A DNA stretch of 64,000 nucleotides, taken from Mesorhizobium sp. YC-39. Its GTDB lineage: Bacteria; Pseudomonadota; Alphaproteobacteria; Rhizobiales; Rhizobiaceae. The number at the start of each line of letters is the position of its first letter. Position 1 is the first letter of the stretch. The notes below the pieces were generated by a model. That model did not search any database, was not told the origin of the DNA, and was given only the letters and a program-made list of their open reading frames with translations. The stretch spans positions 1,240,001 to 1,304,000 of the forward strand of contig NZ_JAOWPS010000001.1 of assembly GCF_025753795.1 (NCBI RefSeq), in the 5' to 3' direction. Positions 18,447 through 26,564 of this stretch are shown one piece after another. Made by a program: the position numbers and the translations under genes.

Positions 18447-19841
18447 ATGGAAAAGTATGATGTGGTGATCCTTGGCGGCGGCAATGCCGGAATGGGTGTC
18501 ACGGTCGCGCCGCGCGCCGCAGGTCTTTCCGTCGCGATGATAGAAGCCCGCGACCTCGGCGGCACCTGTCCCAATCGCGGCTGCACGCCGAAGAAGGTGC
18601 TCGTCGCTGCGGCCCATGTGCTCGGTGAGATCGAACGGGCCGATCGGCACGCGATCACTGTCGATACGCCGAGGCTCGACTGGCGAGCCCTGATCGAACG
18701 GGAAAAGGACATAATCAAGGACATTCCATCTCGTCTGTTCGGATTGATGACCATGCGAGGCGTCGATGTCATCGACGGCGAGGCTGCATTCGTCGGCAGC
18801 AATGCCATCCGAGTCGATGGCCGCGAACTCGAGGCCAGGAACATTGTCATCGCCACCGGCTCGAAGCCGCGCTCGCTGCCAATTCCGGGCGCCGAGCATC
18901 TGACGATTTCAGACGATGTCTTGAACGACCCGGTGCTGCCCCGTGTGGTCGTCCTCATCGGCGGCGGCGTCATCGCTTTCGAACTGGGCCAAGTCTATGC
19001 GCGCGCCGGCGTCGATGTGGCCATCCTGGAGGCGCTGCCACATATCCTGGCGGCATTCGATGCCGATGCTGTCGCTCAGATCGTTGGCGAAAGCGAACGA
19101 AATAGGCATGCATGTCCGCACCCTGGCCTGGGTCAAGAAGATCGAGAAGGTCGACGGACGGTTGCGCGTCGCCTTGTCACCGATGGCGCGGAGTGCACCG
19201 TGGACGCGGACAGGGTTGTGAATTGTGCCGGACGCGTGGCCAATGTCGAGGGGCTCGACCTCGGGGCCGGCGTCATCGTGCATTGCGAAGGCCGCATCGA
19301 AATAGACGATCATCTGCGCTCGCGCTCGAATCCGGACGTCTATGTCTGCGGTGACGCGGTGTGGAATTCTCCCCAGCTTTCGCCGGTAGCGACCTATGAG
19401 GGCGGCATCGTTGGCCGCAACATCGTCGATGGGCCAACACACCGGCCGCAGTACAGCCAGATACCGGCATCTGTTTACACGGTGCCGGCCTTGGCCAGTG
19501 TCGGGCTCTCCGAGGCCAAGGCGAAAGAGCTAGGGCTTGGCGTGAAGGTCCATGTTAACAACATGCAAGGCTGGCTCTCCGCGAGGACTTATGCCGAGAC
19601 CGTGGCGTGGTCGAAGATCATCGTCGAGGAATCCACGGACAAGATCGTTGGCGCCCATATTGTCGGCCATGCCGGCGAAGAGCTGATCCATCTTTTTGCG
19701 CTTGCCATGAAGCACGCCATCACGGCATCGCAGCTTGCCGACATGTTCTACGGTTTCCTGACCTTCTCTTTGGATATCAGGAACATGTTGTTACGAATTG
19801 AGGTCAGGCGGCGAACAGAATACGAACCTCGCCTGCCTTGA
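18447..19841 (+). pseudogene. Pyridine nucleotide-disulfide oxidoreductase with internal compensating frameshifts
   Basis: The open frame of 464 codons has an N-terminal FAD site (VVILGGGNAGMG), the redox-active pair in GGTCPNRGCTPKK, an NAD site (VLIGGGVIAFELGQV) and a dimerisation domain. Between about 19085 and 19180 the main frame reads nonsense rich in Arg/His, whereas the +1 frame gives a sensible AKANEIGMHVRTLAW and KKIEKVDGRLRVAL. Two opposite indels therefore replace about 30 residues in the NAD domain. The C-terminus after DIRNML also looks shifted. It is probably damaged, but it stays open. It follows the NDH-2-like gene by 18 nt. Type: glutathione/mercuric reductase or dihydrolipoamide dehydrogenase-like. 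Confidence 0.7.
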
Positions 19842-19933
19842 TGCTCGCAAGGCATCAAAACCATGCAGGAAAAGCATGGCCGTGGCCGAGGGGCATCGAT
19901 GATAGGCTGCGTCAGATCGATGAAAGTGCAGAA

Positions 19934-20638
19934 ATGGCCACCGACGACCAGGCAATGACATTTGAACAGTCCATCCAGGCTGCCATTGAACTTGATGCTT
20001 CTCTGAACGAGCGGCTGGCGGTGATTGCCGCGGTGGTGCGGCGCCTGGACGCGAATTTCGCCGATGCGGTTGACCGCCTGGTGGCGCGCCTGGAGAAACA
20101 GGGGGCAGGCGCCATGGCGCCCGTGCCCGGTGATGTCATGCCAGCGTTTCTGCTGCCTGACGACGAGGGCAAACTGGTTAGTCTGGGCGACGTGCTGCTG
20201 CGAGGCCCCGCCGTGCTCACCTTTCAACGTGGGCATTGGTGCCCCTATTGCCGTCTGAACGCGATCGGCATTGTCGAAGCTCAGCAAGAGATTGCGGCCC
20301 TGGGCGGCCAGGTCGTGGTGATCATGCCCGAGCGGCGCAAATTCGCGAAGGCGATGAAGGCAGCGGTCGGGGCCACCTTTCCCTTCCTGACCGATATGGA
20401 CAATGGCTACGCCCTGTCTCTCAATCTTGCGATCTGGGTCGGGGCGGAGATGGAGCGGCTGATGGGGCTAGGCCTCGATCTCCCCAACTACCAGGGCAAT
20501 GCCAGCTGGTTCCTGCCGATCCCGGCAACCTTCATCGTTGGGACCGACGGGATCATCACTGATCGCTTCGTCGATCCCGACTACCGTCGGCGGATGGGCA
20601 TCGAAGATCTGATCGCGGCGCTCAGGCGGGCTCGCTGA
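19934..20638 (+). CDS. Peroxiredoxin-like (AhpC/TSA) protein
   Basis: A protein of about 234 residues with a thioredoxin fold of the AhpC/TSA type. The redox centre is TFQRGHWCPYCRLN (CxxC) near residue 100, followed by VVVIMPERRKFA and the IPATFIVGTDGII strand. An N-terminal helical extension of about 70 residues (QAAIELDASLNERLAVIAA) precedes it. The start is uncertain: no strong ribosome site, with 19934 or 19958 both possible. Its 3-prime end overlaps the convergent LysR gene by 17 nt. It probably reduces peroxides using thioredoxin-like partners, perhaps linked to the disulfide reductase upstream. Confidence 0.75.
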   Translation: MATDDQAMTFEQSIQAAIELDASLNERLAVIAAVVRRLDANFADAVDRLVARLEKQGAGAMAPVPGDVMPAFLLPDDEGKLVSLGDVLLRGPAVLTFQRGHWCPYCRLNAIGIVEAQQEIAALGGQVVVIMPERRKFAKAMKAAVGATFPFLTDMDNGYALSLNLAIWVGAEMERLMGLGLDLPNYQGNASWFLPIPATFIVGTDGIITDRFVDPDYRRRMGIEDLIAALRRAR

Positions 20639-21527
20639 CGCCAAAAGACGACCAGTCGGTCGACCGCAGCAGGTTGAGTAGCGTTGTGGCCACAGGGGAG
20701 CGATGTCGGCCGGCGACCGCGTAGACGGCTACGACTCGGGAGATATCGACATCTCGCAGTTTAAGTCTACGGATATTCGGCGACCGCGGTGCGGTTACTG
20801 AGACGAAGCCAACACCGGCGTTGGCCTCCAGCAGTGCCAGCAAATCGTGGTCAGTCTCGACTTCATGCGCGGTCCGCGGTGTCAGGCCTTTCTCTGAAAG
20901 GCAACGCGACAGCTCCTCGCTCGTTTCCCAGTCGATCCGGCTGAGCACGGGTTCCGCGGCTAACTGGCTTAATGCGACATCGGCCTCGTTGCGACGGGCA
21001 AGTGGGTGTTCGGAATTCACGACGAGCTCTATCCCTTCCTGGAAAAGCGGCCATGTGTCGAGCCGATCCCAAGCCTGTCCCAGCGGGCCGGCAACCGCCA
21101 GTTCGACCTCGCCGTTCTTGAGGGCTTCGATGACAGTGGTCGGCGAACCGCGACTGATCTTAAGATGCACGCCTGGGTAGGCTCGGAAAAGCTCTGTGAA
21201 TGGCGAAACCAGCAGCGCTATGTTGACGCTGTTGGAAATGGTGACGTTGAGCGGAGCGACGTCACTGCTTTGCACAGCCTTGGCAAGAGATTTGGCCGAG
21301 GTGGCAGCATCGTAACATTGTTGCAGCAGGGGCAGCATACGCCGGCCAAGCTCGGTGAGATGGGAGTGCTGGCGCTCGCGCCGAAGCAACTCCCCGCCCA
21401 ACTCGTCTTCGAGGGTCTTGATTGCGCGCGTCAGTGCCGGCTGCGTGACATTGCACTCTTCCGCTGCTCGGGTGAAATTAAGCGTGTTGGACAGGGCCAG
21501 AAAATAGCGGACCTGCTGCATCTCCAT
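20622..21527 (-). CDS. LysR-family transcriptional regulator
   Basis: A 301-residue LysR-type regulator with HTH at the N-terminus (MQQVRYFLALSNTLNFTRAAE; CNVTQPALTRAIKTLEDE) and an effector domain from LNVTISNSVNIALL. ATG 21527 has GAGGGGG about 9 nt upstream. It is the most divergent of the four LysR proteins in this window, lacking the CTIGP motif. It is convergent with the peroxiredoxin gene, and its promoter faces the gene-poor stretch from 21.5 kb. Confidence 0.88.
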   Translation of the reverse strand: MEMQQVRYFLALSNTLNFTRAAEECNVTQPALTRAIKTLEDELGGELLRRERQHSHLTELGRRMLPLLQQCYDAATSAKSLAKAVQSSDVAPLNVTISNSVNIALLVSPFTELFRAYPGVHLKISRGSPTTVIEALKNGEVELAVAGPLGQAWDRLDTWPLFQEGIELVVNSEHPLARRNEADVALSQLAAEPVLSRIDWETSEELSRCLSEKGLTPRTAHEVETDHDLLALLEANAGVGFVSVTAPRSPNIRRLKLRDVDISRVVAVYAVAGRHRSPVATTLLNLLRSTDWSSFGVSEPA

Positions 21528-22352
21528 GAATTTTCGCCCCCTCAGCGAAATGATCTATCAGCGACTGCGCATGTTTGCAGGCTAGCGCATTGCACCCGTT
21601 TCGGCAAAGCGTGGCAACGTCAATGGGGGCCGAACGCTATGTTGCATGGCTAGTCAATGTCTGCTTTGGTCCAAATCAAGTCGATGATCGCGATGGGTTG
21701 AAGAAGCGCTCTCGGCCTGATGTCATGCGTCGGCGCACGAACGATTTCGTTTTCGACATCATGCGTCGTCAGCGTCTTCGTGAACTCCGCGAGCATCAGA
21801 TACGCCTTTCAGCCTGCGGATTTCGGCCTGCTCGGGCAGGTCGACGGCGAGATGGTCCGCTACTATCGCCGGACGGGACAATTGCACACTCTGGATAGTG
21901 AGTTTTCGGTTGCAGACATGGCGGCCATGTCGCGCGTCGATATCGCCCATAGAGCGCCAGCGCCGTGCATGCGGTGATCGCCCGCAAGCCCTGCTGACGT
22001 TCGACGCGAGCTCGCTGCTCGGCCGGTTTGGCGCCGAAGCTTTTGTCTCTCCCATAAATAGCGGTAACGCCCGCCGACGACCGGCGCCTCGCGGACGTGG
22101 TACATTGATGCCGTACGGCACCTGGCTGGAGTGCGGATGGCCTGCCGGAACGCGCCGTCGTCCGCCGGTGGAGCTTCTTTTCCGAACCACGATTCCCGTC
22201 AAGACTCCTTACTTATTGGAGATGCGAGACGTCTAATCGATCCGTTGGGATTGGCATCGGCAAGCGACCGTCGCGAGCACGGCGTCACCTGAAGAACGAG
22301 CGCCGAAAAGCCGTTGCGCCGGCCGATGTCTCCGGGTGCCGCCAGGGAAGCC
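21528..22352. other. 825-bp region of decayed coding sequence
   Basis: No intact gene is convincing. On the minus strand two adjacent frames give protein-like text: PAIVADHLAVDLPEQAEIRR followed, after a frame change near 21790, by REFTKTLTTHDVENEIVRAP and IIDLIWTKADID ending near 21650. This could be the end of a lost gene of unknown family. The rest shows nothing recognisable. The region forms the left boundary of the operator-marked block. Confidence 0.35.
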
Positions 22353-23021
22353 CTATTGAGCTACGCGCGCAATCTCCGGGTAGTATTGCGGGCTCTCGCG
22401 TCGATCGAACATACCGTAGTCGCGCACGATGCGCACGACGCGATGCCTGACCACACCAGCGCTCGCGGCAGGACTGACGTCGAACGCCTTCGCCGATCGG
22501 CGGTCGCGCCACGACGTAAGGAGCGCCAATTTCCCCTCGTTGTAGATGCTCGCGACGACGTCATGGTCCAGCAGGGCCGGGCGGTGTCGATCGAGCGCCA
22601 GTAGCTCTGCGAGGTTCTCGGGGACGGGGTGGCCGGCGGGAGAGATTTCAGTCAGCGCAGCAAATTTTGCGGCGCCGACCTCGGTCTCGTCCAGTCGCTG
22701 CTCGACGAGCTTTACCCCGTCCGGCGGCCTTGAATCGGACACGACCTCGCCGACACGCAGGTGGTAGTCCTGAAAAACCTCGTCGCGGCCGCGTTGTTGC
22801 GTCTCGTGGTGCTTGGCGATTGTGCGCCATCGAACGACGGACTTTTCGTCGCGCCAGGTCGAATGTGAGAGAATCCACCCTGGCCGGCGCTTGCTCTCAA
22901 ACCGTTCGTTGTCAATGAAACCGTCGATCCCCTCAAGGATTGGCTTCAGGTCTTTGGCGAGAGCCAGGTAAAGCTCGAATTCACTGCGCTTTGGGTGGAC
23001 CTCGAAAATAACAGAGAACAT
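22353..23021 (-). CDS. Antibiotic biosynthesis monooxygenase (ABM) domain protein
   Basis: A 222-residue protein whose first 100 residues form an ABM-type dimeric alpha-beta barrel (MFSVIFEVHPKRSEFELYLA; IDGFIDNERFESKRRPGWIL; STWRDEKSVVRWR). The second half looks like a degenerate repeat of the same fold (LLTSWRDRRSAKAF). ATG 23021 is the sensible start, since longer versions add no domain. It diverges from the TetR gene at 23239, with the operator at 23158 between them, so it may belong to the same regulon. Cofactor-free monooxygenation of quinols or polyketides is typical for the superfamily; the substrate here is unknown. Confidence 0.75.
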   Translation of the reverse strand: MFSVIFEVHPKRSEFELYLALAKDLKPILEGIDGFIDNERFESKRRPGWILSHSTWRDEKSVVRWRTIAKHHETQQRGRDEVFQDYHLRVGEVVSDSRPPDGVKLVEQRLDETEVGAAKFAALTEISPAGHPVPENLAELLALDRHRPALLDHDVVASIYNEGKLALLTSWRDRRSAKAFDVSPAASAGVVRHRVVRIVRDYGMFDRRESPQYYPEIARVAQ

Positions 23022-23157
23022 TCTGCTGAACCCGTTCGCTTGGAGTTTCAATCGGGGACAGACGCCGCCGTCCCGGCGGATCACGGTCCGCAACCCCTTG
23101 GCTAGGCAGAACCGTTCCTCATTCGAATGCTGACCGAATCGCCCCTAGCACAACGTC

Positions 23158-23174
23158 CTATCGATAGATAGATT
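23158..23174. promoter_or_regulatory. Palindromic operator, copy A
   Basis: CTATCGATAGATAGAT: a perfect 10-bp core palindrome plus one full outer arm. It lies between the divergent ABM gene (23021) and TetR gene (23239), 50 bp from copy B centre to centre. Confidence 0.75.
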
Positions 23175-23203
23175 AAAGTTGTTGTTTCTGGTTTCTCAAA
23201 GCC

Positions 23204-23221
23204 CTACCTATCGAGAGATAG
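23204..23221. promoter_or_regulatory. Palindromic operator, copy B
   Basis: CTACCTATCGAGAGATAG matches the consensus CTATCTATCGATAGATAG at 16 of 18 positions. It ends 17 bp before the preferred TetR start, in the right place for autorepression. Confidence 0.8.
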
Positions 23222-23238
23222 CCATGGGAGTAGGCCTG

Positions 23239-23790
23239 ATGAGTGATGTCGCTGCCGCCATCATGGACGCCGCCGAGCGGCGGATGCGGAGAGGCGGCTT
23301 CAACGGTTTCAGTTTTCGCGAGATCGCCGCGGATGTCGGCGTGAAAAGTTCGAGCGTGCATTACCACTTCCCGACCAAGGATGATCTCGCTGCAGCTGTC
23401 ATCAAGCGCTACACCGCCGAGACAGCGGAACTGATCGAGCGCGAACTCGTCAAGGAGAGTAACCCGATCAAAGTCTGGGTGAAGGCGTTTCGCGGAACGC
23501 TTCACTCGCAGGATCGGATGTGCCCGTGCGCAGTGCTCGGAGCTTCATCGCAGGATCTGCCCCCGGAGGTGGCCGCCGAAGTCAAGCGCTTCTTCAAGAT
23601 GTGCCACGACAAGCTTGTCGAGGAAGGCTTGCCGCCGGACGAGGCGTCTCAGTTGCTTTCCACAATCACCGGCGCCCTCGTGGTCGCCAACGCGGTGAAC
23701 GATTTCAGTGTCTACGACAACGCCACAAGGGAATTCACCAGGAGCAGGAAGCCTGCCCCGGTGAAGGCGGCGGCGCGGCGTCTCAAGTAG
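23239..23790 (+). CDS. TetR-family regulator 1 of the palindrome regulon
   Basis: A 183-residue TetR/AcrR repressor. The HTH is FNGFSFREIAADVGVKSSSV followed by HYHFPTKDDLAAAV. The ligand domain has a Cys pair in DRMCPCAVLGAS near residue 95, matched in the next gene by RMCLCGILGAE. ATG 23239 is preferred: GGAG lies 8 nt upstream and 23224 would sit directly against operator B. Two operator copies precede it, so it very likely binds them. The conserved CxC could be a redox or electrophile sensor, as in NemR-like repressors; that is inference. Confidence 0.88.
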   Translation: MSDVAAAIMDAAERRMRRGGFNGFSFREIAADVGVKSSSVHYHFPTKDDLAAAVIKRYTAETAELIERELVKESNPIKVWVKAFRGTLHSQDRMCPCAVLGASSQDLPPEVAAEVKRFFKMCHDKLVEEGLPPDEASQLLSTITGALVVANAVNDFSVYDNATREFTRSRKPAPVKAAARRLK

Positions 23791-23898
23791 CCGAATCGGC
23801 ACCCGAAACAGGGGCGTTTCCCGAACCATGACGCGCGTTGTTCGCTTCCAATAGGGTCTCACGAGACAAATTTCTCTAGCCAATCGCGCCCAAGTGAT

Positions 23899-23916
23899 CT
23901 ATCTATCGATAGACAG
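23899..23916. promoter_or_regulatory. Palindromic operator, copy C
   Basis: CTATCTATCGATAGACAG, 17 of 18 matches to the consensus. It abuts the AGGAGG ribosome site of the second TetR gene, so bound repressor would block both RNA polymerase and possibly translation. Confidence 0.85.
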
Positions 23917-23925
23917 GAGGGTTTC

Positions 23926-24465
23926 GTGAGCGGAACGGCCGAACGTTTGATGGATTTCGCCGAAGCCCACATTCGAGATCGCGGGTATGCCGGTTTTAGT
24001 TTCCGCGACCTGGCGGCTGAGGTCGGCATCAAGAGCGCGAGTGTCCATCACCACTTCCCGACCAAGGCGAAAATGGCGGCGGCCGTGGCCCGCCGCTACG
24101 CGAAGCGATTCCTCGCGTCTGTCGAGGCAAAACCCGATGAGAGCCCTGAAGATGCGATCAGCGCTTATCGTGCAGCGGTCAGAAAGACGATCGAGCACGA
24201 CGGGCGCATGTGCCTCTGCGGCATTCTGGGCGCCGAGGCCGGCGCGCTGACACCGGAGGTGACGGCCGAGGTGCAGTCGTTCTTCCGCCGCTGCATCGAG
24301 GATCTCGCAGGCCGCGTTGGAGGTCCTGGCGCGACCGCGCGGGCTCACCACGTCATCGCCACACTGGAGGGCGGGTTGATTCTTGCTCGTGCCTATGGCG
24401 ACATCGGCGCCTTCGATCAGGCGACATCCGCGCTGAGCTCTTCAACAATCGAATCGACATGCTAA
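23926..24465 (+). CDS. TetR-family regulator 2 of the palindrome regulon
   Basis: A 179-residue TetR/AcrR repressor starting at GTG 23926 behind a strong AGGAGG. The HTH is YAGFSFRDLAAEVGIKSASV followed by HHHFPTKAKMAAAV. The ligand domain contains DGRMCLCGILGAEAGAL. It is clearly homologous to regulator 1 (GFSFR.(I/L)AA.VG.KS.SVH.HFPTK), pointing to duplication or joint acquisition. Its own operator overlaps its ribosome site. It could heterodimerise with, or compete with, regulator 1 at shared sites. Confidence 0.88.
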   Translation: MSGTAERLMDFAEAHIRDRGYAGFSFRDLAAEVGIKSASVHHHFPTKAKMAAAVARRYAKRFLASVEAKPDESPEDAISAYRAAVRKTIEHDGRMCLCGILGAEAGALTPEVTAEVQSFFRRCIEDLAGRVGGPGATARAHHVIATLEGGLILARAYGDIGAFDQATSALSSSTIESTC

Positions 24466-24886
24466 ATGCGCGACACAAACACCGCGCGGCTAATTCGCGG
24501 TGAAGCGCGTGAGTTCGGCCTCTTGCATGGCCATGTCGTTCCCGTGCCGACGCTCGACGGAAAGATGGCCGCCATCTCGTTTGGTGGGCAGGATCCGGAG
24601 TGCAGCAAATAGGCAAAGGATACTCTCACATTTGCGGCAGGCCACGCTGTCGGCCGGCTCCTGCATGTCCCCGCGCCACGCTTGACGGCGACGTCCATCT
24701 TACACCGCGTGAGGCGGATTGTCCGCTTTGGGCCGCGGAAGGAAAAGGGATCTCGACATCGCCGCGATATCGGGAATTACGCGCTCGAAAGTTCTGAAAC
24801 ATCTTCGACCGGCGCGAGACAAACTAGATGCCGCGAACCGCACCCGCACCGTTGTAAAAGCAATGCGGCGAAAAATGATTAGGTGA
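24466..24886 (+). pseudogene. Remnant of a LuxR-type quorum-sensing regulator
   Basis: Two pieces of one LuxR protein survive. The first (24466-24612) is the end of an autoinducer-binding domain: REFGLLHGHVVPVPTLDGKM then AAISFGGQ. The second is the DNA-binding domain: LTPREADCPLWAAEGK in one frame, continuing after a shift near 24745 as RDLDIAAISGITRSKVLKHL and DKLDAANRTRTVVKAMRR with stop at 24884-24886. The N-terminal half of the autoinducer domain is missing, and stops lie between the pieces. It is therefore dead, but the order and spacing are those of a LuxR gene. Confidence 0.75.
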
Positions 24887-24953
24887 ATACCTTGCGACGC
24901 GAGAAACCATTGGGGGCTGAAGGCAAGATGGTAAAGCCAGGAGGATCGAATAA

Positions 24954-25244
24954 ATGAGTTATATTGTTGTGGCACGCTGGGTCGCAAGAAAAGAACATCA
25001 AAGCGAAATCGAGAACATCCTGCAGGAGCTCGTACCGCAGTGCCGTGCCGAGCCTGGCTGCCGAGGCTTCATTGCGCACCAGTCTGTCGAGCGGCCGGGC
25101 GAGTTTTTCTTGTACGAACACTATGGCGAGGAAAAGGACTTCGCCGATCACCAGGCGACACCGCATTTCAAAGAGCTGGTCCTCCAACGCGCGGTACCAT
25201 TGCTCGAGAGCAGAGAACGTGTGCCGTACAGGATCTTGGTTTGA
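24954..25244 (+). CDS. Putative quinol monooxygenase (ABM family)
   Basis: A 96-residue ABM-family protein, about the size of YgiN-type quinol monooxygenases. Key segments are YIVVARWVARKEHQSEIENI, CRAEPGCRGFIAHQS, FFLYEHYGEEKDFADH and HFKELVLQRAVPLL. GGAGG lies 8 nt before ATG 24954. No palindromic operator was found directly upstream, so it may be read through from the TetR promoter or have its own. It likely acts on quinols or related aromatics in the cytoplasm. Confidence 0.82.
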   Translation: MSYIVVARWVARKEHQSEIENILQELVPQCRAEPGCRGFIAHQSVERPGEFFLYEHYGEEKDFADHQATPHFKELVLQRAVPLLESRERVPYRILV

Positions 25245-25467
25245 TCGTGTTCGAGGATCGTGTCGGCGAGGCAGATTTTGACGTCCACGATTGCATCGAG
25301 GTCCGCGGCGACGCGAGCCCGTTGCTCGAGCTCCGCGTGGAGGCGTGGTCCTCGAGGGCGGCACCAGCGGTTTCGTGAAAGCTTCACCGCCGGTGCATAA
25401 TCGATTGATCGTCTCATTCAAGGCCGGCGGATCTGAAAGGCCGGCCATGGACCTGCTCTACCAGTAG
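25236..25467 (+). pseudogene. 3-prime remnant of an unidentified gene
   Basis: Protein-like text continues across one frame change: VHDCIEVRGDASPLLELRVE in one frame, then VVLEGGTSGFVKASPPVHN and RLIVSFKAGGSERPAMDLLY in another, ending at the stop 25464-25466. The composition and flow suggest the end of a real protein, but I cannot name the family. It sits between the quinol monooxygenase and operator D. Confidence 0.35.
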
Positions 25468-25514
25468 ATAGAGATTGACAGTAAGGCCGCCCGTCCGTAA
25501 AGAATCTCAATTGG

Positions 25515-25532
25515 CAATCTATCGATAGATAG
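25515..25532. promoter_or_regulatory. Palindromic operator, copy D
   Basis: CAATCTATCGATAGATAG, 17 of 18 matches. It is the single copy about 100 bp upstream of the PEP-mutase-like gene at 25633. Confidence 0.85.
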
Positions 25533-25632
25533 GGCGCAGCCGGCGGGGTTCGGCAAAACGAATTCGGTGTGCCACGGCGCATGGGGCGTGTCGCCCACGC
25601 GGGTTGGCGAGGTCTAGGATAGGAGAACCACA

Positions 25633-26379
25633 GTGAGCCAAGCCAAGAAAGCCAAGGAGTTTGCCACCCTTCACGTCAAAGGCAATCCGGTGATTCTGTA
25701 CAATGCCTGGGATGCGGGGAGCGCCAAAGCGATCGTCGAAGCGGGAGCGAAGGCGATCGCGACGAGCAGCTGGTCTGTCGCGGCCGCGCAGGGATACGGT
25801 GATGGCGAAGATCTTCCGATCGCGATTGCCGAACAGGTCGCCGGCCAGATCGCTTCGAGCGTCAATGTGCCCGTCACCGTAGACTTCGAAGGCGGTTACA
25901 GCGACGACGATCAAAAGCTCGCATCCAATATCTCGAAGCTTCTCGATCTCGGGGTGATCGGCATCAACTTCGAGGACCGCGTTGTGAAAGGCAAAGGCCT
26001 TTACGACATCGACCGGCAGGCCAAGCGCATCGCCGCAATCCGTCGCGCGGCCGAGCACAAGGGCATCCCATTCTTCATCAACGCTCGCACCGACGTCTTT
26101 CTCGGGAACAGCGCCGATGTCGAAGATGCCCTGCAACGTGAAAAGGCCTATGCGACCGCCGGCGCGTCCGGCTTCTTCATTCCCGGCCTGACGGACGCCG
26201 ATCAGATCAAGCGGATCGCGAGCGAAGCGACGCTGCCGGTCAATGTCATGGTGATGGAAGGCGTGCCGTCCAACGACAAGCTCGCGAAACTGGGCGTCGC
26301 TCGCGTGAGTTACGGACCGATCCCGTATATCGAGGCGATGGAAGCGCTCCAGAAGAAGGTGGCCAAAGTCTTTTCGTAG
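25633..26379 (+). CDS. Isocitrate lyase/PEP mutase superfamily protein
   Basis: A 248-residue TIM barrel of the PEP mutase/isocitrate lyase superfamily, which makes or breaks C-C or C-P bonds next to a carboxylate. Typical segments: ILYNAWDAGSAKAIVEAGA, VDFEGGYSDDD (metal-binding Asp/Glu), GINFEDRVV and FFINARTDVF. The catalytic KKCGH loop of true isocitrate lyase is absent. Translation begins at GTG 25633 with AGGAG 7 nt upstream. Operator D places it in the regulon. The substrate is unknown; members of this subgroup include oxaloacetate decarboxylase-like and carboxyphosphonoenolpyruvate-type enzymes. Confidence 0.83.
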   Translation: MSQAKKAKEFATLHVKGNPVILYNAWDAGSAKAIVEAGAKAIATSSWSVAAAQGYGDGEDLPIAIAEQVAGQIASSVNVPVTVDFEGGYSDDDQKLASNISKLLDLGVIGINFEDRVVKGKGLYDIDRQAKRIAAIRRAAEHKGIPFFINARTDVFLGNSADVEDALQREKAYATAGASGFFIPGLTDADQIKRIASEATLPVNVMVMEGVPSNDKLAKLGVARVSYGPIPYIEAMEALQKKVAKVFS

Positions 26380-26564
26380 TTCATTGCGATGTCGAAAAAC
26401 GTCTGGTCTTTGGCTAGCCGACCAGTGGTCGCCGGGATCGCATGATCTCGACAATCAAATTTGGCTTCGTCCGGTCCGCCGATCCTGCTCGAAAGGTCCC
26501 GAGCTTGCGCAGATGGGCTTTCGCGACGCCGGCGAGGACCGCGCAGAGACCGGCGACGCCGGCG

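Noticed and set aside
21863..22202. Overlapping minus-strand frames of 80-147 codons
   Set aside because: No ribosome site, no recognisable domain, and frames interrupt each other. Recorded only as a decayed region.
26402..26425. Hairpin CTGGTC..GACCAG after the PEP-mutase-like gene
   Set aside because: Short stem, long loop and no T-run; not convincing as a terminator.
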